A stretch of DNA of 38,655 bases from Deltaproteobacteria bacterium (GTDB lineage: Bacteria > Myxococcota_A > Polyangia > Polyangiales > Ga0077539), in assembly GCA_016218725.1 (NCBI GenBank), contig JACRDB010000018.1, positions 1 to 38,655 on the forward strand. The letters are read 5' to 3'. Shown here piece by piece: positions 1 through 8,340 of this stretch. The notes beneath the pieces were generated by a model. It searched no databases, was not told the origin of the DNA, and saw only the letters and a program-made list of their open reading frames with translations. The first letter of the stretch is position 1; the number at the start of each line of letters is the position of its first letter. The position numbers and the translations under genes were made by a program.

Positions 1-2541
1 GATGGGCGCGCGGGTGTTGGCCGCGGCGGGCCCCGTGGACCACGCGAACTCCCGGAAGGTCAGCGCCGAGAGCGCCCCGCTCCCGAGGAAGCACGGCGCG
101 TTGGGCGTGGCGGCGACGCACGGCGCCGAGGTCGTGGTGCTGAACCGCGGCATGTTCGTCTCGGCCACCGCCGCGGCCACCAGCGTCCACCCTCCGCCGC
201 CGGTGGTCATGTCGCAGTACTCGGGGAAGCCCTCCAGGGGTCCCGCGCCGTCGGGGTCGATGGGGTACGTGCCGCTGGGGACGCCGGGCTGGAGCATCAG
301 GAGCTCGGCGCAGCTCCGCACGCCGCGGCAGGCGCCCGCCACGCACGCCTGCCCGGCCCCGCAGGCCATCCCGCAGGCGCCGCAGTTGCGCGGGTCGTAC
401 TGCGCCGCGCGGCAGCTCCCTGCGCAGTTGAGCATCCCCGACGGGCACGCGCTCCCGCGGCGCCAGTGGCGGATATTCCGGAACTCCGCGCAGTCGTTGC
501 CGTGGCGGCCGAAGGGCGAGCAGTTCGAGTCCGGGCTCGTGCGGGGCCCCGGCGCGATGGGGATCCCGTCGCAGCGAAGGAGGTTCCACGCGGGCCGGAA
601 CATCACCTCGCAGGTGCCCGTGGAGGCGTACACCTCGGTGGGCTCGCAGCCCGTCCAGGCCATGCCCTGGGCGGCGGAGTCCTGGTTGAGACGGAAGTAC
701 TCCGTCGGGCTGATGCAGATGGCGTTGGTGTCCGGCGCGCCCCCCGCGCGGTGGTTGTCAATGGGCGCCCTGGAGGCCAGCGCCGTGGGCCCCGTGGACC
801 ACGCGAACTCCGTGAGCGCCAGCGCCTGGAGGTTGGCCGCGCCCAGGAAGCACGGCCCCGACGGCGACGCGCTCGCGCAGGGCTCGACCGTCGACGAGTC
901 GAAGCGCGGCATGTTGGTGTCGCCCACGGAGGCCGCCACCAGGGTCCAGCCGCCGCCGTCGGTGGCGAGGTCGCAGTACACCCGGAACGCGTCGCGCCCG
1001 CCCGCGCCGTCCGGGTCGACCAGGTACGCGCCGGAGGGCGACCGCACGCCGCGGCGCTGCAGGTCATCGCAGGAGCGGGCGGTGATGCAGGCGCCCGCGG
1101 CGCACACCTGGCCCGCGGAGCAGGCTCGCCCGCAGCCGCCGCAGTGGCCCGCGTCGGTCTGCGTGTCGAGGCACAGCCCCCCGCAGTTGGTCCTCCCGGT
1201 CGCGCACGCGGTCCCGCGACGCCAGTGGCGGATATTCCGGAACTCCCGGCACTCGCTCCCGTGGCGACCGAAGGGCGAGCAGTTGAAGTCCGGGCTGGAC
1301 CTCGGGCCCGGCGCGATGGGCTGGTTCTCGCACGAGAGCGCGTTCCACACGGGGCCGTACATGCGGTTGCAGGTGGCCGTGGACTCGTACACCTCCGTGG
1401 GCTCACAGCCCGTCCAGCCCATGCCCTGGGCGGCGGAGTCTTGGTTGACCCGGAAGTACTCCGTGGCGTTGACGCAGCTCGCGTTGGTGTCCGGCGCGGG
1501 GCCGTCGCGGTGGTTCTCGATGGGCGCGCGGGAGCTCACCGCCACCGGCTCGATGGACCACGCGAACTCCGTGAGCCCCAGGGCCTGGAAATTGGCCGCG
1601 CCCAGGAAGCACGGCGCCGACGGCGACGCGCTCGTGCACGGGTTGATCGTCGGGCTGTTGAAGCGGGGCATGTTGGTGTCCCCCGCCGCCGCGGCCACCA
1701 GGGTCCAGCCTCCGCCGTTGGTGGTCATGTCACAATAGACCCGGAAGGCGTCGCGCCCGCCCGCCCCGTCGGGATCCACGATGTACGCGCCGGAGGGCGT
1801 CCCCGGCGCCCGCGCGAGGAGGTCGTCGCAGGCCCGGCCCGCCGTGCAGAGCCCCGCGGCGCACACCTGCCCGACCTCGCAGGCCATCCCGCAGGCGCCG
1901 CAGTGCCTCCGGTCCGTGGCCGTGTCCACGCACGCGCCGGAGCACTCCCGCTGGCCCGCGGGGCACTCCAGCCGGCACACCCCCGCCACGCATGCGTGGC
2001 CGGCCACGCAGGCCCTCGCGCACACCCCGCAGTGCGCCCGGCTCGTCTGCAGGTTCACGCACGCCCCGTCGCAGCGCGCCTCGCCGCTCGGGCACGACGG
2101 CGCGTCCGGCGGCGCCGTGTCCATCACGGCCGTGTCCGGTGAGCCCGTGTCCGGCGTGCCGGTATCGGGTGAAGCCGTGTCCATCACAGCCGTGTCCGGT
2201 GAGCCCGTGTCCGGCGTGCCCGTGTCCGGTGCGCCCGTGTCCGGTGAGCCCGTGTCCGGCAGCGTGGTGTCGGGCGAGGTGGTGTCGCGTTGCTGAGTGT
2301 CGGGCGGTGTGGTGTCAGGTGTGCCCGTGTCGGGCGGTGTGGTGTCAGGTACGCTCGTGTCGGGCGAGGTGGTGTCCGGTGCGCTGGTGTCCTGGGGGGT
2401 GCCCGTGTCCGGGAGGCCGGTGTCGGCCACGCTGGAGTCGTCGGCCGGAGGGTTGGGCGGAGGGCTCGAACACCCCTGCGCAAGCACCCACACGGTGGCC
2501 GCCCACCAACCGAGAGCACGGCGCAGCCTGACGGTCTTCAT
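1..2541 (-). CDS. Surface lipoprotein with Cys-rich and fibrinogen-like repeats (C-terminus outside window)
   Basis: The frame stays open from ATG at 2541 to the window edge (847 codons, no stop), so the C-terminus is missing. Residues 1-24 form a signal peptide ending in a plausible lipobox (LAQGC, Cys24). Residues about 28-150 are a low-complexity linker of repeated PDT units. Then come Cys-rich units of the pattern CxG.C...HCGACG.AC..G..C..G.C (Stig1-like/MXAN_6577-like): two in tandem first, then one before each later repeat. Each alternates with a domain carrying PSGxYxxDPDG, YCDM/L and GGGWTLVAA, the hallmark of fibrinogen C-terminal-like modules. Three fibrinogen-like modules are seen, the last cut by the edge. 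Corresponding sites at 37, 796 and 1555 give an exact 759-base period. The family is typically exported and probably adhesive or sugar-binding; the ligand is unknown. An opposite-strand open frame over 2-1738 is a shadow. Confidence 0.85.
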   Translation of the reverse strand, partial: MKTVRLRRALGWWAATVWVLAQGCSSPPPNPPADDSSVADTGLPDTGTPQDTSAPDTTSPDTSVPDTTPPDTGTPDTTPPDTQQRDTTSPDTTLPDTGSPDTGAPDTGTPDTGSPDTAVMDTASPDTGTPDTGSPDTAVMDTAPPDAPSCPSGEARCDGACVNLQTSRAHCGVCARACVAGHACVAGVCRLECPAGQRECSGACVDTATDRRHCGACGMACEVGQVCAAGLCTAGRACDDLLARAPGTPSGAYIVDPDGAGGRDAFRVYCDMTTNGGGWTLVAAAAGDTNMPRFNSPTINPCTSASPSAPCFLGAANFQALGLTEFAWSIEPVAVSSRAPIENHRDGPAPDTNASCVNATEYFRVNQDSAAQGMGWTGCEPTEVYESTATCNRMYGPVWNALSCENQPIAPGPRSSPDFNCSPFGRHGSECREFRNIRHWRRGTACATGRTNCGGLCLDTQTDAGHCGGCGRACSAGQVCAAGACITARSCDDLQRRGVRSPSGAYLVDPDGAGGRDAFRVYCDLATDGGGWTLVAASVGDTNMPRFDSSTVEPCASASPSGPCFLGAANLQALALTEFAWSTGPTALASRAPIDNHRAGGAPDTNAICISPTEYFRLNQDSAAQGMAWTGCEPTEVYASTGTCEVMFRPAWNLLRCDGIPIAPGPRTSPDSNCSPFGRHGNDCAEFRNIRHWRRGSACPSGMLNCAGSCRAAQYDPRNCGACGMACGAGQACVAGACRGVRSCAELLMLQPGVPSGTYPIDPDGAGPLEGFPEYCDMTTGGGGWTLVAAAVAETNMPRFSTTTSAPCVAATPNAPCFLGSGALSALTFREFAWSTGPAAANTRAPI
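2115..2220. repeat. 60-base near-perfect duplication in the PDT linker
   Basis: Within the linker-coding part of the fibrinogen-like lipoprotein gene, 2115-2160 recurs at 2175-2220 (offset exactly 60 bases, 20 codons) with one visible mismatch. Both sit in a longer tract (about 2115-2430) of degenerate 9- and 18-base units encoding PDT-type motifs. This looks like slippage-prone tandem DNA that changes linker length in frame. Confidence 0.8.
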
Positions 2542-2609
2542 GGACGGAAGGGTCGTCCCCGGGCGCTCCCGCGGTCAAGCAGATTGCGCCCGGAGCGCAG
2601 CCCCACGGA

Positions 2610-4889
2610 TTACCACCCGAAGAGCTGCACCGTGCGCAGGAGGTCTAGCTGCAGGCCCAGGTTCAGGTCGTGGGCCAACGCAGACGGTGCGCCGCTGCGC
2701 AGGCGGCCGAAGAGGTCGTACGTCACGCTCACGGACAAGGGCTCGAAGAGCGGGACGCTCAGCCTCGCCGTCAGCCGCATGATGGCCTCCGCGGTGGACG
2801 CCAGCGGGTCCCGGTAGGCCAGCTCCGTGAAGAGCTGCCCCTCCACCTCGCGGTCCTGGAGCTTGAAGAGCACCGTCGGAGGGAGCTCCCCGCGCAGCAC
2901 CACCACGGGCCTCGGGCCCGCGCCGGGCTCCAGCGTCTCCCAATCGACGCCTCCGCCGAGGTTCACGTTGGAGCGCAGCGGGAGCTCGAAGCGCACCCCC
3001 GCCGTCGGGCGCCACTGGAGGTGGTGGAACTCGCGCGTGGACATGGCCACGTCCGGCGGCTGAAACTCGCTCTCGGTGTAGCTCTCCAGGTACGGGATCG
3101 GGTGCCACCAGCGCCGCGTGCGCCACACCGCCCGCAGCCCGAACTGGTTCCGCAGCGTGATCAGGTCCGCGATCTTCTGGAGCCCCGTGTCCCCCGCCAT
3201 GTCCAGCGTGCGCTGGAAGCCCAGCCGTAACCTCAGCGTGTTGTCCAGCGTATACCTGGGCTGCTCCGCGCTCGCCCGCAGCTCCACGTCCCCCTGGATC
3301 GCCGTGCCCTGCGCCCGGGCGAGCTGTGGGTCCTGGTAGTTGGGTGTGTTCGCGATGGACGTCTCGCTCCAGGACGTGTCCACGAAGAACCGGAAGGTCC
3401 ACCGCGTGCGCTGCGACGGGTCCACCGGCGCCGCCATGATGTCCCCCTCGCGGGAGACGCCCAGCCAGCGCAGGAGCACGTCCCTCGGGCCCTCCGTGCC
3501 CCAGGGGGAGAAGGCCACCACGTCGTCCCCGAGGCCCCCGTCGCCGCCGTCGGCCACGAAGCCCGAGGTCACCACCCGGTACGTGAGGTTGGCCTCCAAC
3601 GGCCGGCCGTTCACCTGCACGCTGTCGCCTTCGAGCACCGCCCCGCGCACCCGGAAGCGCGCCGCGCGGTCGCTCCGGAGGAAGGCCTCTAGGTCCGAGC
3701 CCTTGATCGCTCCCACCCGCAGGGTGTCTTCAAAGGGCAGGGCCCCCAGCACGTCCAGCCGCGAGATACGCGCCCGGAGCGGGAAGTTCGGCAGCGGGCG
3801 CACCGCCCCGGCGTTGATCACCGCCAGCTCCGCCCGGGCGTCCTCTCGCAGCACGTCCAGGAGCAGCGTGGTGAAGCCCTCGCGGTCCAGCGGCGCCACC
3901 AGCCCGGCGCCCGCGAGGCGCTCTCCAGCGACCTCGCACAGCGTGCGCTGGAGGCTCGTGGCCAGCGCGTCCACCGCCGGGGGAGCGTCGCCGTCCGGGG
4001 GGGCGACCTCGGGGGTGGGGCGCCGCGCGAGGTCCGTCACCAGCACCCTCCCGGGCTCCGTGGCAAAGAGCCTCTGCGGCGCGCCGCGCTCGATCTCCAC
4101 CGTGGCAATACGCTGCGAGAGGTCATGCACGAAGAACAAATCGGGTCGCTGCTCCAGGGGCAGGCCCCGCACCAGCCGCAGGCTCGCTTCGAGGATCCCC
4201 GGCCCGTCCGGGTCGTAGATGGCCACCACCTGCGTCGCCCCCGCGGAGCGCGCGGCGAGCACCATGCGCCCGAGGGTCTCCGCCGGGTCCGTGAGCTCCA
4301 CCCCCTCGGCGCGGTCCCGGGCCACGGCCTGGAGCGCCGTGGGCGCGATCAGCGCCACCAGCGCCACGGGCCCCCCGCGCGAGGCGAGCAGGACCGGCGG
4401 GTCCCCGGCGTCGGCCACCGCGTCGCAGAGGGCCCGGGCCGAGGGGTCACACCGGAGGTTGGACAACACCACGGGCACGCTCCGGGCGCGCAGGGCGTTG
4501 GCCCGGGCCACCAGCTCGCTCCGGGGCGCGGCCAGGTCCCGGTGCCCCAGGGCTATGCCCCGCAGCCCCAGGGAGGCCACCGCCTCGGCCAGCGCGTCCA
4601 GGTGCCTCCGGGTGGCCAGGGCGGTCACCGTGGACGCCCCCAGGAGGTCCCCGGCGTCAATCCGAAGAGAGTCCCCGGTGTGGGCAAAGGCCCGGGAGAG
4701 CTCCCGCAGGCGCCCCTCCAGGGTGCCCTCGGCGCGGCACTCAAGGGGCACCAGGTCCCCTCGGAGGCCCGAGGAGACCGCCAGGGGCTGGGCCTCCTGG
4801 GCGCCCGCGGGGCCACCCCGAGCCAACCCCGAGAGCACCAGGAGGAGTGGCAGGAGGGCCCCGGGGGCGCTCGTACGCAGGGTTTTCAT
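2610..4889 (-). CDS. 5'-nucleotidase-like protein fused to a C-terminal outer-membrane barrel-like domain
   Basis: 759 residues with an N-terminal signal peptide (about 1-31). The first half follows the bacterial 5'-nucleotidase/UshA-type layout: a metallophosphoesterase-like region with an intact-looking GD (80-81, in IDAGDLLG), then a nucleotidase C-terminal-like domain with INAGAVR and PFEDTL. The usual first DxH motif is not visible, and the GNHE-type motif is replaced by GHRDL (115-119), so metal binding and catalysis may be lost or altered. From about residue 500 the sequence alternates in a beta-strand-like manner and ends in LFGW, a terminal aromatic as in outer-membrane barrels. It lies 68 bases upstream of the fibrinogen-like lipoprotein gene on the same strand; the two may be co-transcribed. 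I infer an outer-membrane or cell-surface location. The nucleotidase-family call is moderate; the substrate is unknown. Confidence 0.7.
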   Translation of the reverse strand: MKTLRTSAPGALLPLLLVLSGLARGGPAGAQEAQPLAVSSGLRGDLVPLECRAEGTLEGRLRELSRAFAHTGDSLRIDAGDLLGASTVTALATRRHLDALAEAVASLGLRGIALGHRDLAAPRSELVARANALRARSVPVVLSNLRCDPSARALCDAVADAGDPPVLLASRGGPVALVALIAPTALQAVARDRAEGVELTDPAETLGRMVLAARSAGATQVVAIYDPDGPGILEASLRLVRGLPLEQRPDLFFVHDLSQRIATVEIERGAPQRLFATEPGRVLVTDLARRPTPEVAPPDGDAPPAVDALATSLQRTLCEVAGERLAGAGLVAPLDREGFTTLLLDVLREDARAELAVINAGAVRPLPNFPLRARISRLDVLGALPFEDTLRVGAIKGSDLEAFLRSDRAARFRVRGAVLEGDSVQVNGRPLEANLTYRVVTSGFVADGGDGGLGDDVVAFSPWGTEGPRDVLLRWLGVSREGDIMAAPVDPSQRTRWTFRFFVDTSWSETSIANTPNYQDPQLARAQGTAIQGDVELRASAEQPRYTLDNTLRLRLGFQRTLDMAGDTGLQKIADLITLRNQFGLRAVWRTRRWWHPIPYLESYTESEFQPPDVAMSTREFHHLQWRPTAGVRFELPLRSNVNLGGGVDWETLEPGAGPRPVVVLRGELPPTVLFKLQDREVEGQLFTELAYRDPLASTAEAIMRLTARLSVPLFEPLSVSVTYDLFGRLRSGAPSALAHDLNLGLQLDLLRTVQLFGW

Positions 4890-4990
4890 CGCCCGGGGAG
4901 GGTGCCCCAGGGGCGCTCACCCTGGCAACGGCCCTCCGGGTGACGCACACTCCCAACGTTTCGCCCGGTGGTGCGTCGGAAAGGTACCCG

Positions 4991-5920
4991 ATGGGTCTCC
5001 TGGAAATGTTTCGCGCGCGCGTCTCCCTCGCTCCCCCGGGCGAGGATGACCTCTTCGATGACGACTTCCAGCGCAGGCTGGAGTACCTCTCGGTGGCCTC
5101 GCGCAGGCTCTTCGCCGGGCGCCTGCGGGCCGAGCGCAAGACCCGGCGGTCGGGCTCCGGGATCGAGTTCGCCGATCACCGGGAGTACCACCCCGGCGAC
5201 GATTTCCGCTACCTCGACTGGAACGTCTACGGCCGCTCCGAGCGCCTCCTGGTGAAGCTCTTCGAGGAAGAAGAAGACCTGGCCATCTATGTGCTCCTGG
5301 ACTGCTCCGGGTCCATGGGCCACGGGGGGCCGGAGAAGTTCCGCCACGCCCGGCGCCTGGCCGCGGCCCTGGCGTACGTGGGCCTCTCCAACCTGGACCG
5401 CGTCGCGCTCCTGGCGTGGAGCTCCAGGGTCACCCGGAGGATGCCCCCCGCGCGGGGAAAGGGCCGGATCTTCAAGATCTTCGAGTTCCTCCGGGGCGCC
5501 GAGACCGACGGGGAGACCGCCCTCGCGGACGCGGCCCGCACCTTCGCCGCGGAGAACAAGCGCCGGGGCGTGGCCATCGTGGTGTCGGACCTCTATGACC
5601 CCGCGGGCTTCGAGCGCGGCATCAACGCGATACGCTACCAGCGCTTCGAGCCCATGGTGGTGCACGTCACGGACCCCCGCGAGGCCGACCCCGGCGCCCG
5701 CGGGGACATCCTCCTCGTGGACGTGGAGTCCGGGGAGTCCCGGGAGGTCACCCTCACCAGCGCCATGGTCGCCCGCTACCGCGAGGCCCACGCGCGCTGG
5801 CGGGACGAAATCGACGGCTTCTGCAAGAGCCGCCAGGTGCCCTACGTCACCGCGGAGGTCACCGGTCCCTTCGAGGATCAGGTGCTCAACCTCTTCCGCC
5901 GCGTGGGGCTGGTGCGCTAG
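4991..5920 (+). CDS. DUF58 family protein with VWA-like fold
   Basis: 309 residues. I chose ATG 4991 because GGAAAGG lies 6 bases upstream; extension to 4847 would run into the divergent gene's start. The DUF58 signature is clear: GxGxEFADHREYxPGDDFRYLDWN (57-78), then a MIDAS-type DCSGSM (104-109) as in von Willebrand A domains. DUF58 proteins are usually cytoplasmic partners of MoxR AAA+ ATPases and Bat proteins, with metal-dependent protein-protein contacts implicated in complex assembly or envelope stress tolerance. It is followed 3 bases later by a BatA-like gene, matching that conserved order, but no moxR gene is in the window. It is divergent from the nucleotidase-like gene across about 100 bases. 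Confidence 0.88.
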   Translation: MGLLEMFRARVSLAPPGEDDLFDDDFQRRLEYLSVASRRLFAGRLRAERKTRRSGSGIEFADHREYHPGDDFRYLDWNVYGRSERLLVKLFEEEEDLAIYVLLDCSGSMGHGGPEKFRHARRLAAALAYVGLSNLDRVALLAWSSRVTRRMPPARGKGRIFKIFEFLRGAETDGETALADAARTFAAENKRRGVAIVVSDLYDPAGFERGINAIRYQRFEPMVVHVTDPREADPGARGDILLVDVESGESREVTLTSAMVARYREAHARWRDEIDGFCKSRQVPYVTAEVTGPFEDQVLNLFRRVGLVR

Positions 5921-5923
5921 GCC

Positions 5924-7828
5924 ATGGAGTTCCTCGGGCTCGCGCAGTCGCAGCTCCTGACCCTGCTCGCGGCCTTCGGGGCCGGGGTCGTGGTGCTCTA
6001 TATCCTCAAGCTCCGGCGCCGGCGCGTGCCCGTGCCCTTCGCGCGGCTGTGGGCCCGGGTGCTCGTGGAGAGGCCCACCACCACGCTCTTTGCGCGCCTC
6101 AAGCGCTGGCTCTCGCTCCTCCTCCAGCTCCTCCTCCTGGCGCTCCTGGTCGGGGCCCTCGGGGACCCGAGGCTCCGCGGGGCCTCGCGCCCCGGGCGCT
6201 CGGTGGTGCTGCTCCTCGACGGCAGCGCGTCCATGAAGGCCACGGACGTGCCGGGTGGCCGCGCCAGGATCGCCCGGGACATCGCCCGGAGGATCGTCCG
6301 GGAGCTCGGCCCCAACGACCGCCTGCTCCTCGCCCAGATGGACGCCGAGGTCACCGCCCTGTCGCCCATGACCGACGACGCCGGGGCCCTCGAACAGAGC
6401 CTCGCGGGCTACGAGCCCCGGGACACCGGCGCGGACTTCGCCCACGCCCTGCGCTTCGCCCAGGACGCCCTGCGCGGCATGGATCACCGGGAGATCATCG
6501 TCGTGGGAGACGGGGCCTACGACCCCCCGCAGGACGCTCTCGGGGCCGTGCGCCTGGAGGGCACCGCCCTGCGCTTCGAGGCCCTCGGGCGCCGCGGGAG
6601 GAACGTGGGCATCACGGCCTTCGCGGTGCGAAGGTATCCCCTGGACAAGTCCCGCTACGAGGTGATGCTCGAGGTCCGGAGCTGGAGCGACCGCCGGGAG
6701 GTGCTGGACCTCACGCTCCTGGCGGACGGCGCGCCGGTGGAGGTCACCAGGCTCCAGTTGGACCCCGGCGCCACGGTGCAGCGCGTGCTCCCGGACCAGT
6801 CCGGCGCCAACGAGGCCCTGGAGGCCCGCCTCGCCCGCGCCGACGGCTCCCACGATGACCTCCCGGCCGATGACCGCGCCTACGCCACGCTCCCCGAGCG
6901 CCGCCGGGCGCGCATCCTCGCCGTAGGCGAAGGCAACCGCTACCTCGAAGCGGCCCTCCTCCTCGACGAGTACCTGGACGTGCAGGAGGCCTCCCTCGCC
7001 GAGGCCCCGCAGCGCCTGCGGAGCGAGCGCTTCGACGTCGTGATCTTCGATGGGGCCACGCTCCCGGTGCCCTCGGGGGTGGGGGCGCTGTACCTCCGTC
7101 CGGAGGGCGAGGCCTCGCCCCGGGAGCCCGAGCCCGCCTTCGCCTTCGCCCCGCGGGGCGGGGCCCTGGGCTTCTCGCAGGTGCAACAAAGGCACCCCAT
7201 GATGCGCTGGACGCGCGACCTGGAGGGCGCCCACATCGGCAGGATCCGGCGCTACCACCCCCGCCCCGAGGACCAGGTGCTGGGCTCCAGCGAGGCCGGA
7301 CCGCTGGTGATCGCCGGCGAGCGCAGCGGCGGGCGCTTCGTGCTCCTGTCCTTCGACGTGCGCGAGAGCGACCTGCCCCTGCTGGTCTCCTGGCCCGTGC
7401 TGGTGATCAACGCCATGGACTGGTTCACGGGCGAGGACGCCAACTACCTCTCGTCCTTTCGCACGGGTGAAGTCTGGAGGATCCCGGTGCCCGCCGGGGT
7501 CGAGCACGCCACGCTCACGCCTGCCAACGGGGGCCCCGCCCTGACGCTCCCGGTGGTCGAGGGCCGTGCCGTGGTGCGAGGCACTCGCGCGGGGCTCTTC
7601 CGCCTGAGGGCGGGCCCCGACACCACGCTCCTGGCGGGGAACCTCTCGGACCCGTCGGAGTCGCAGTGCGCGCCGAGGCCCACGCTCACCGTGGACGGGG
7701 TGCGGGCTACGCGCCCCACCCCCGGGAGGGCCGGCGTCCGGCGCGAGCTCTGGGGCTATCTCGTGCTGTTGGCCCTCGGGATTCTCTTCCTGGAGTGGAT
7801 CACCTGGCACCGTCGGGTGACGGTGTAA
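5924..7828 (+). CDS. BatA/VWA domain membrane protein
   Basis: 634 residues, ATG 5924, three bases after the DUF58 stop, so very likely co-translated. The N-terminus is BatA-like: a hydrophobic segment (about 9-29), a basic loop RRRR, a second hydrophobic segment (about 63-80), then a VWA domain with MIDAS DGSASM (99-104). A long extracytoplasmic-looking middle part follows, and a C-terminal membrane helix precedes the basic tail HRRVTV. In Bat operons such proteins sit in the inner membrane with the VWA domain outside; function is poorly defined (stress resistance, complex assembly). Its last 29 bases overlap the convergent tsaE gene. Confidence 0.85.
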   Translation: MEFLGLAQSQLLTLLAAFGAGVVVLYILKLRRRRVPVPFARLWARVLVERPTTTLFARLKRWLSLLLQLLLLALLVGALGDPRLRGASRPGRSVVLLLDGSASMKATDVPGGRARIARDIARRIVRELGPNDRLLLAQMDAEVTALSPMTDDAGALEQSLAGYEPRDTGADFAHALRFAQDALRGMDHREIIVVGDGAYDPPQDALGAVRLEGTALRFEALGRRGRNVGITAFAVRRYPLDKSRYEVMLEVRSWSDRREVLDLTLLADGAPVEVTRLQLDPGATVQRVLPDQSGANEALEARLARADGSHDDLPADDRAYATLPERRRARILAVGEGNRYLEAALLLDEYLDVQEASLAEAPQRLRSERFDVVIFDGATLPVPSGVGALYLRPEGEASPREPEPAFAFAPRGGALGFSQVQQRHPMMRWTRDLEGAHIGRIRRYHPRPEDQVLGSSEAGPLVIAGERSGGRFVLLSFDVRESDLPLLVSWPVLVINAMDWFTGEDANYLSSFRTGEVWRIPVPAGVEHATLTPANGGPALTLPVVEGRAVVRGTRAGLFRLRAGPDTTLLAGNLSDPSESQCAPRPTLTVDGVRATRPTPGRAGVRRELWGYLVLLALGILFLEWITWHRRVTV

Positions 7829-8294
7829 GCAGGCGCTCCACCCTTTGCCCCGTGCCTCGGGCGGTGACACGTCGGGTGAAGGGCTCAACGATCTCCAACG
7901 TGAGCCAGAGGGCCCCCTCGGGGACCCAGGGGCCGCAGCGCTCGGGCCACTCCAGCACCAGTACGCCGTCCTCTGCGCGCTCGAAGAGGCCCAGCTCCCG
8001 GAGCTCCTCGGGGCCTCCCAGACGGTACAGGTCCGCGTGGTGGAAGGCGAGGCGCCCGGAGTACTCCTGCACCAGGGCAAAGGTGGGGGAGGTGACCCTC
8101 ACACTCCGGGGGACGCCCGCCCCCAGGGCGAGGGCCTGCGCCAGGAAGGTCTTGCCCGCGCCGAGCTCGCCCTGGAGACACACGACATCCCCGGGGAGGA
8201 GCCTCGCGCCCAGGCGCCGCCCCAGGCGCCGGAGCGTGGGGCGGCGGCCCTCGCAGAGCACCACGGATTCTGGAGACACCGCCGGAGGATACAC
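7800..8294 (-). CDS. tsaE: tRNA threonylcarbamoyladenosine biosynthesis ATPase TsaE
   Basis: 164 residues from GTG 8294; internal GTG codons (for example 8279) are alternative starts. Diagnostic motifs are Walker A GELGAGKT (42-49), SPTF (69-72), HHADLYRL (85-92) and LEWPER (114-119), in the order and at the spacing expected for TsaE. With TsaB and TsaD it drives t6A37 formation on ANN-decoding tRNAs in the cytoplasm; TsaE hydrolyses ATP to cycle the complex. Neither partner is nearby. The gene overlaps the 3' end of the VWA gene tail-to-tail and is divergent from the kinase gene, 46 bases away. Confidence 0.93.
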   Translation of the reverse strand: MYPPAVSPESVVLCEGRRPTLRRLGRRLGARLLPGDVVCLQGELGAGKTFLAQALALGAGVPRSVRVTSPTFALVQEYSGRLAFHHADLYRLGGPEELRELGLFERAEDGVLVLEWPERCGPWVPEGALWLTLEIVEPFTRRVTARGTGQRVERLLTPSPDGAR

Positions 8295-8340
8295 AGCACG
8301 GCCCTTGCGGACAGGGCCCCGTCGGGTGCACCGTGACCGC

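Noticed and set aside
2..1738. Long plus-strand open frame of 578 codons
   Set aside because: It is antisense to the fibrinogen-like repeats. The minus-strand reading has a start, lipobox, regular Cys patterns and family motifs; the plus reading has none and is open only because of the GC-rich codon pattern.
4886..8080. Minus-strand open frame of about 1060 codons
   Set aside because: It runs antisense through the DUF58 and BatA genes and has low-complexity Gly/Ala/Arg composition with no domain; it is a GC-bias shadow.
8304..8322. Small inverted repeat in the tsaE-kinase gap as an operator
   Set aside because: Arms of only 6 GC-rich bases are expected by chance here.
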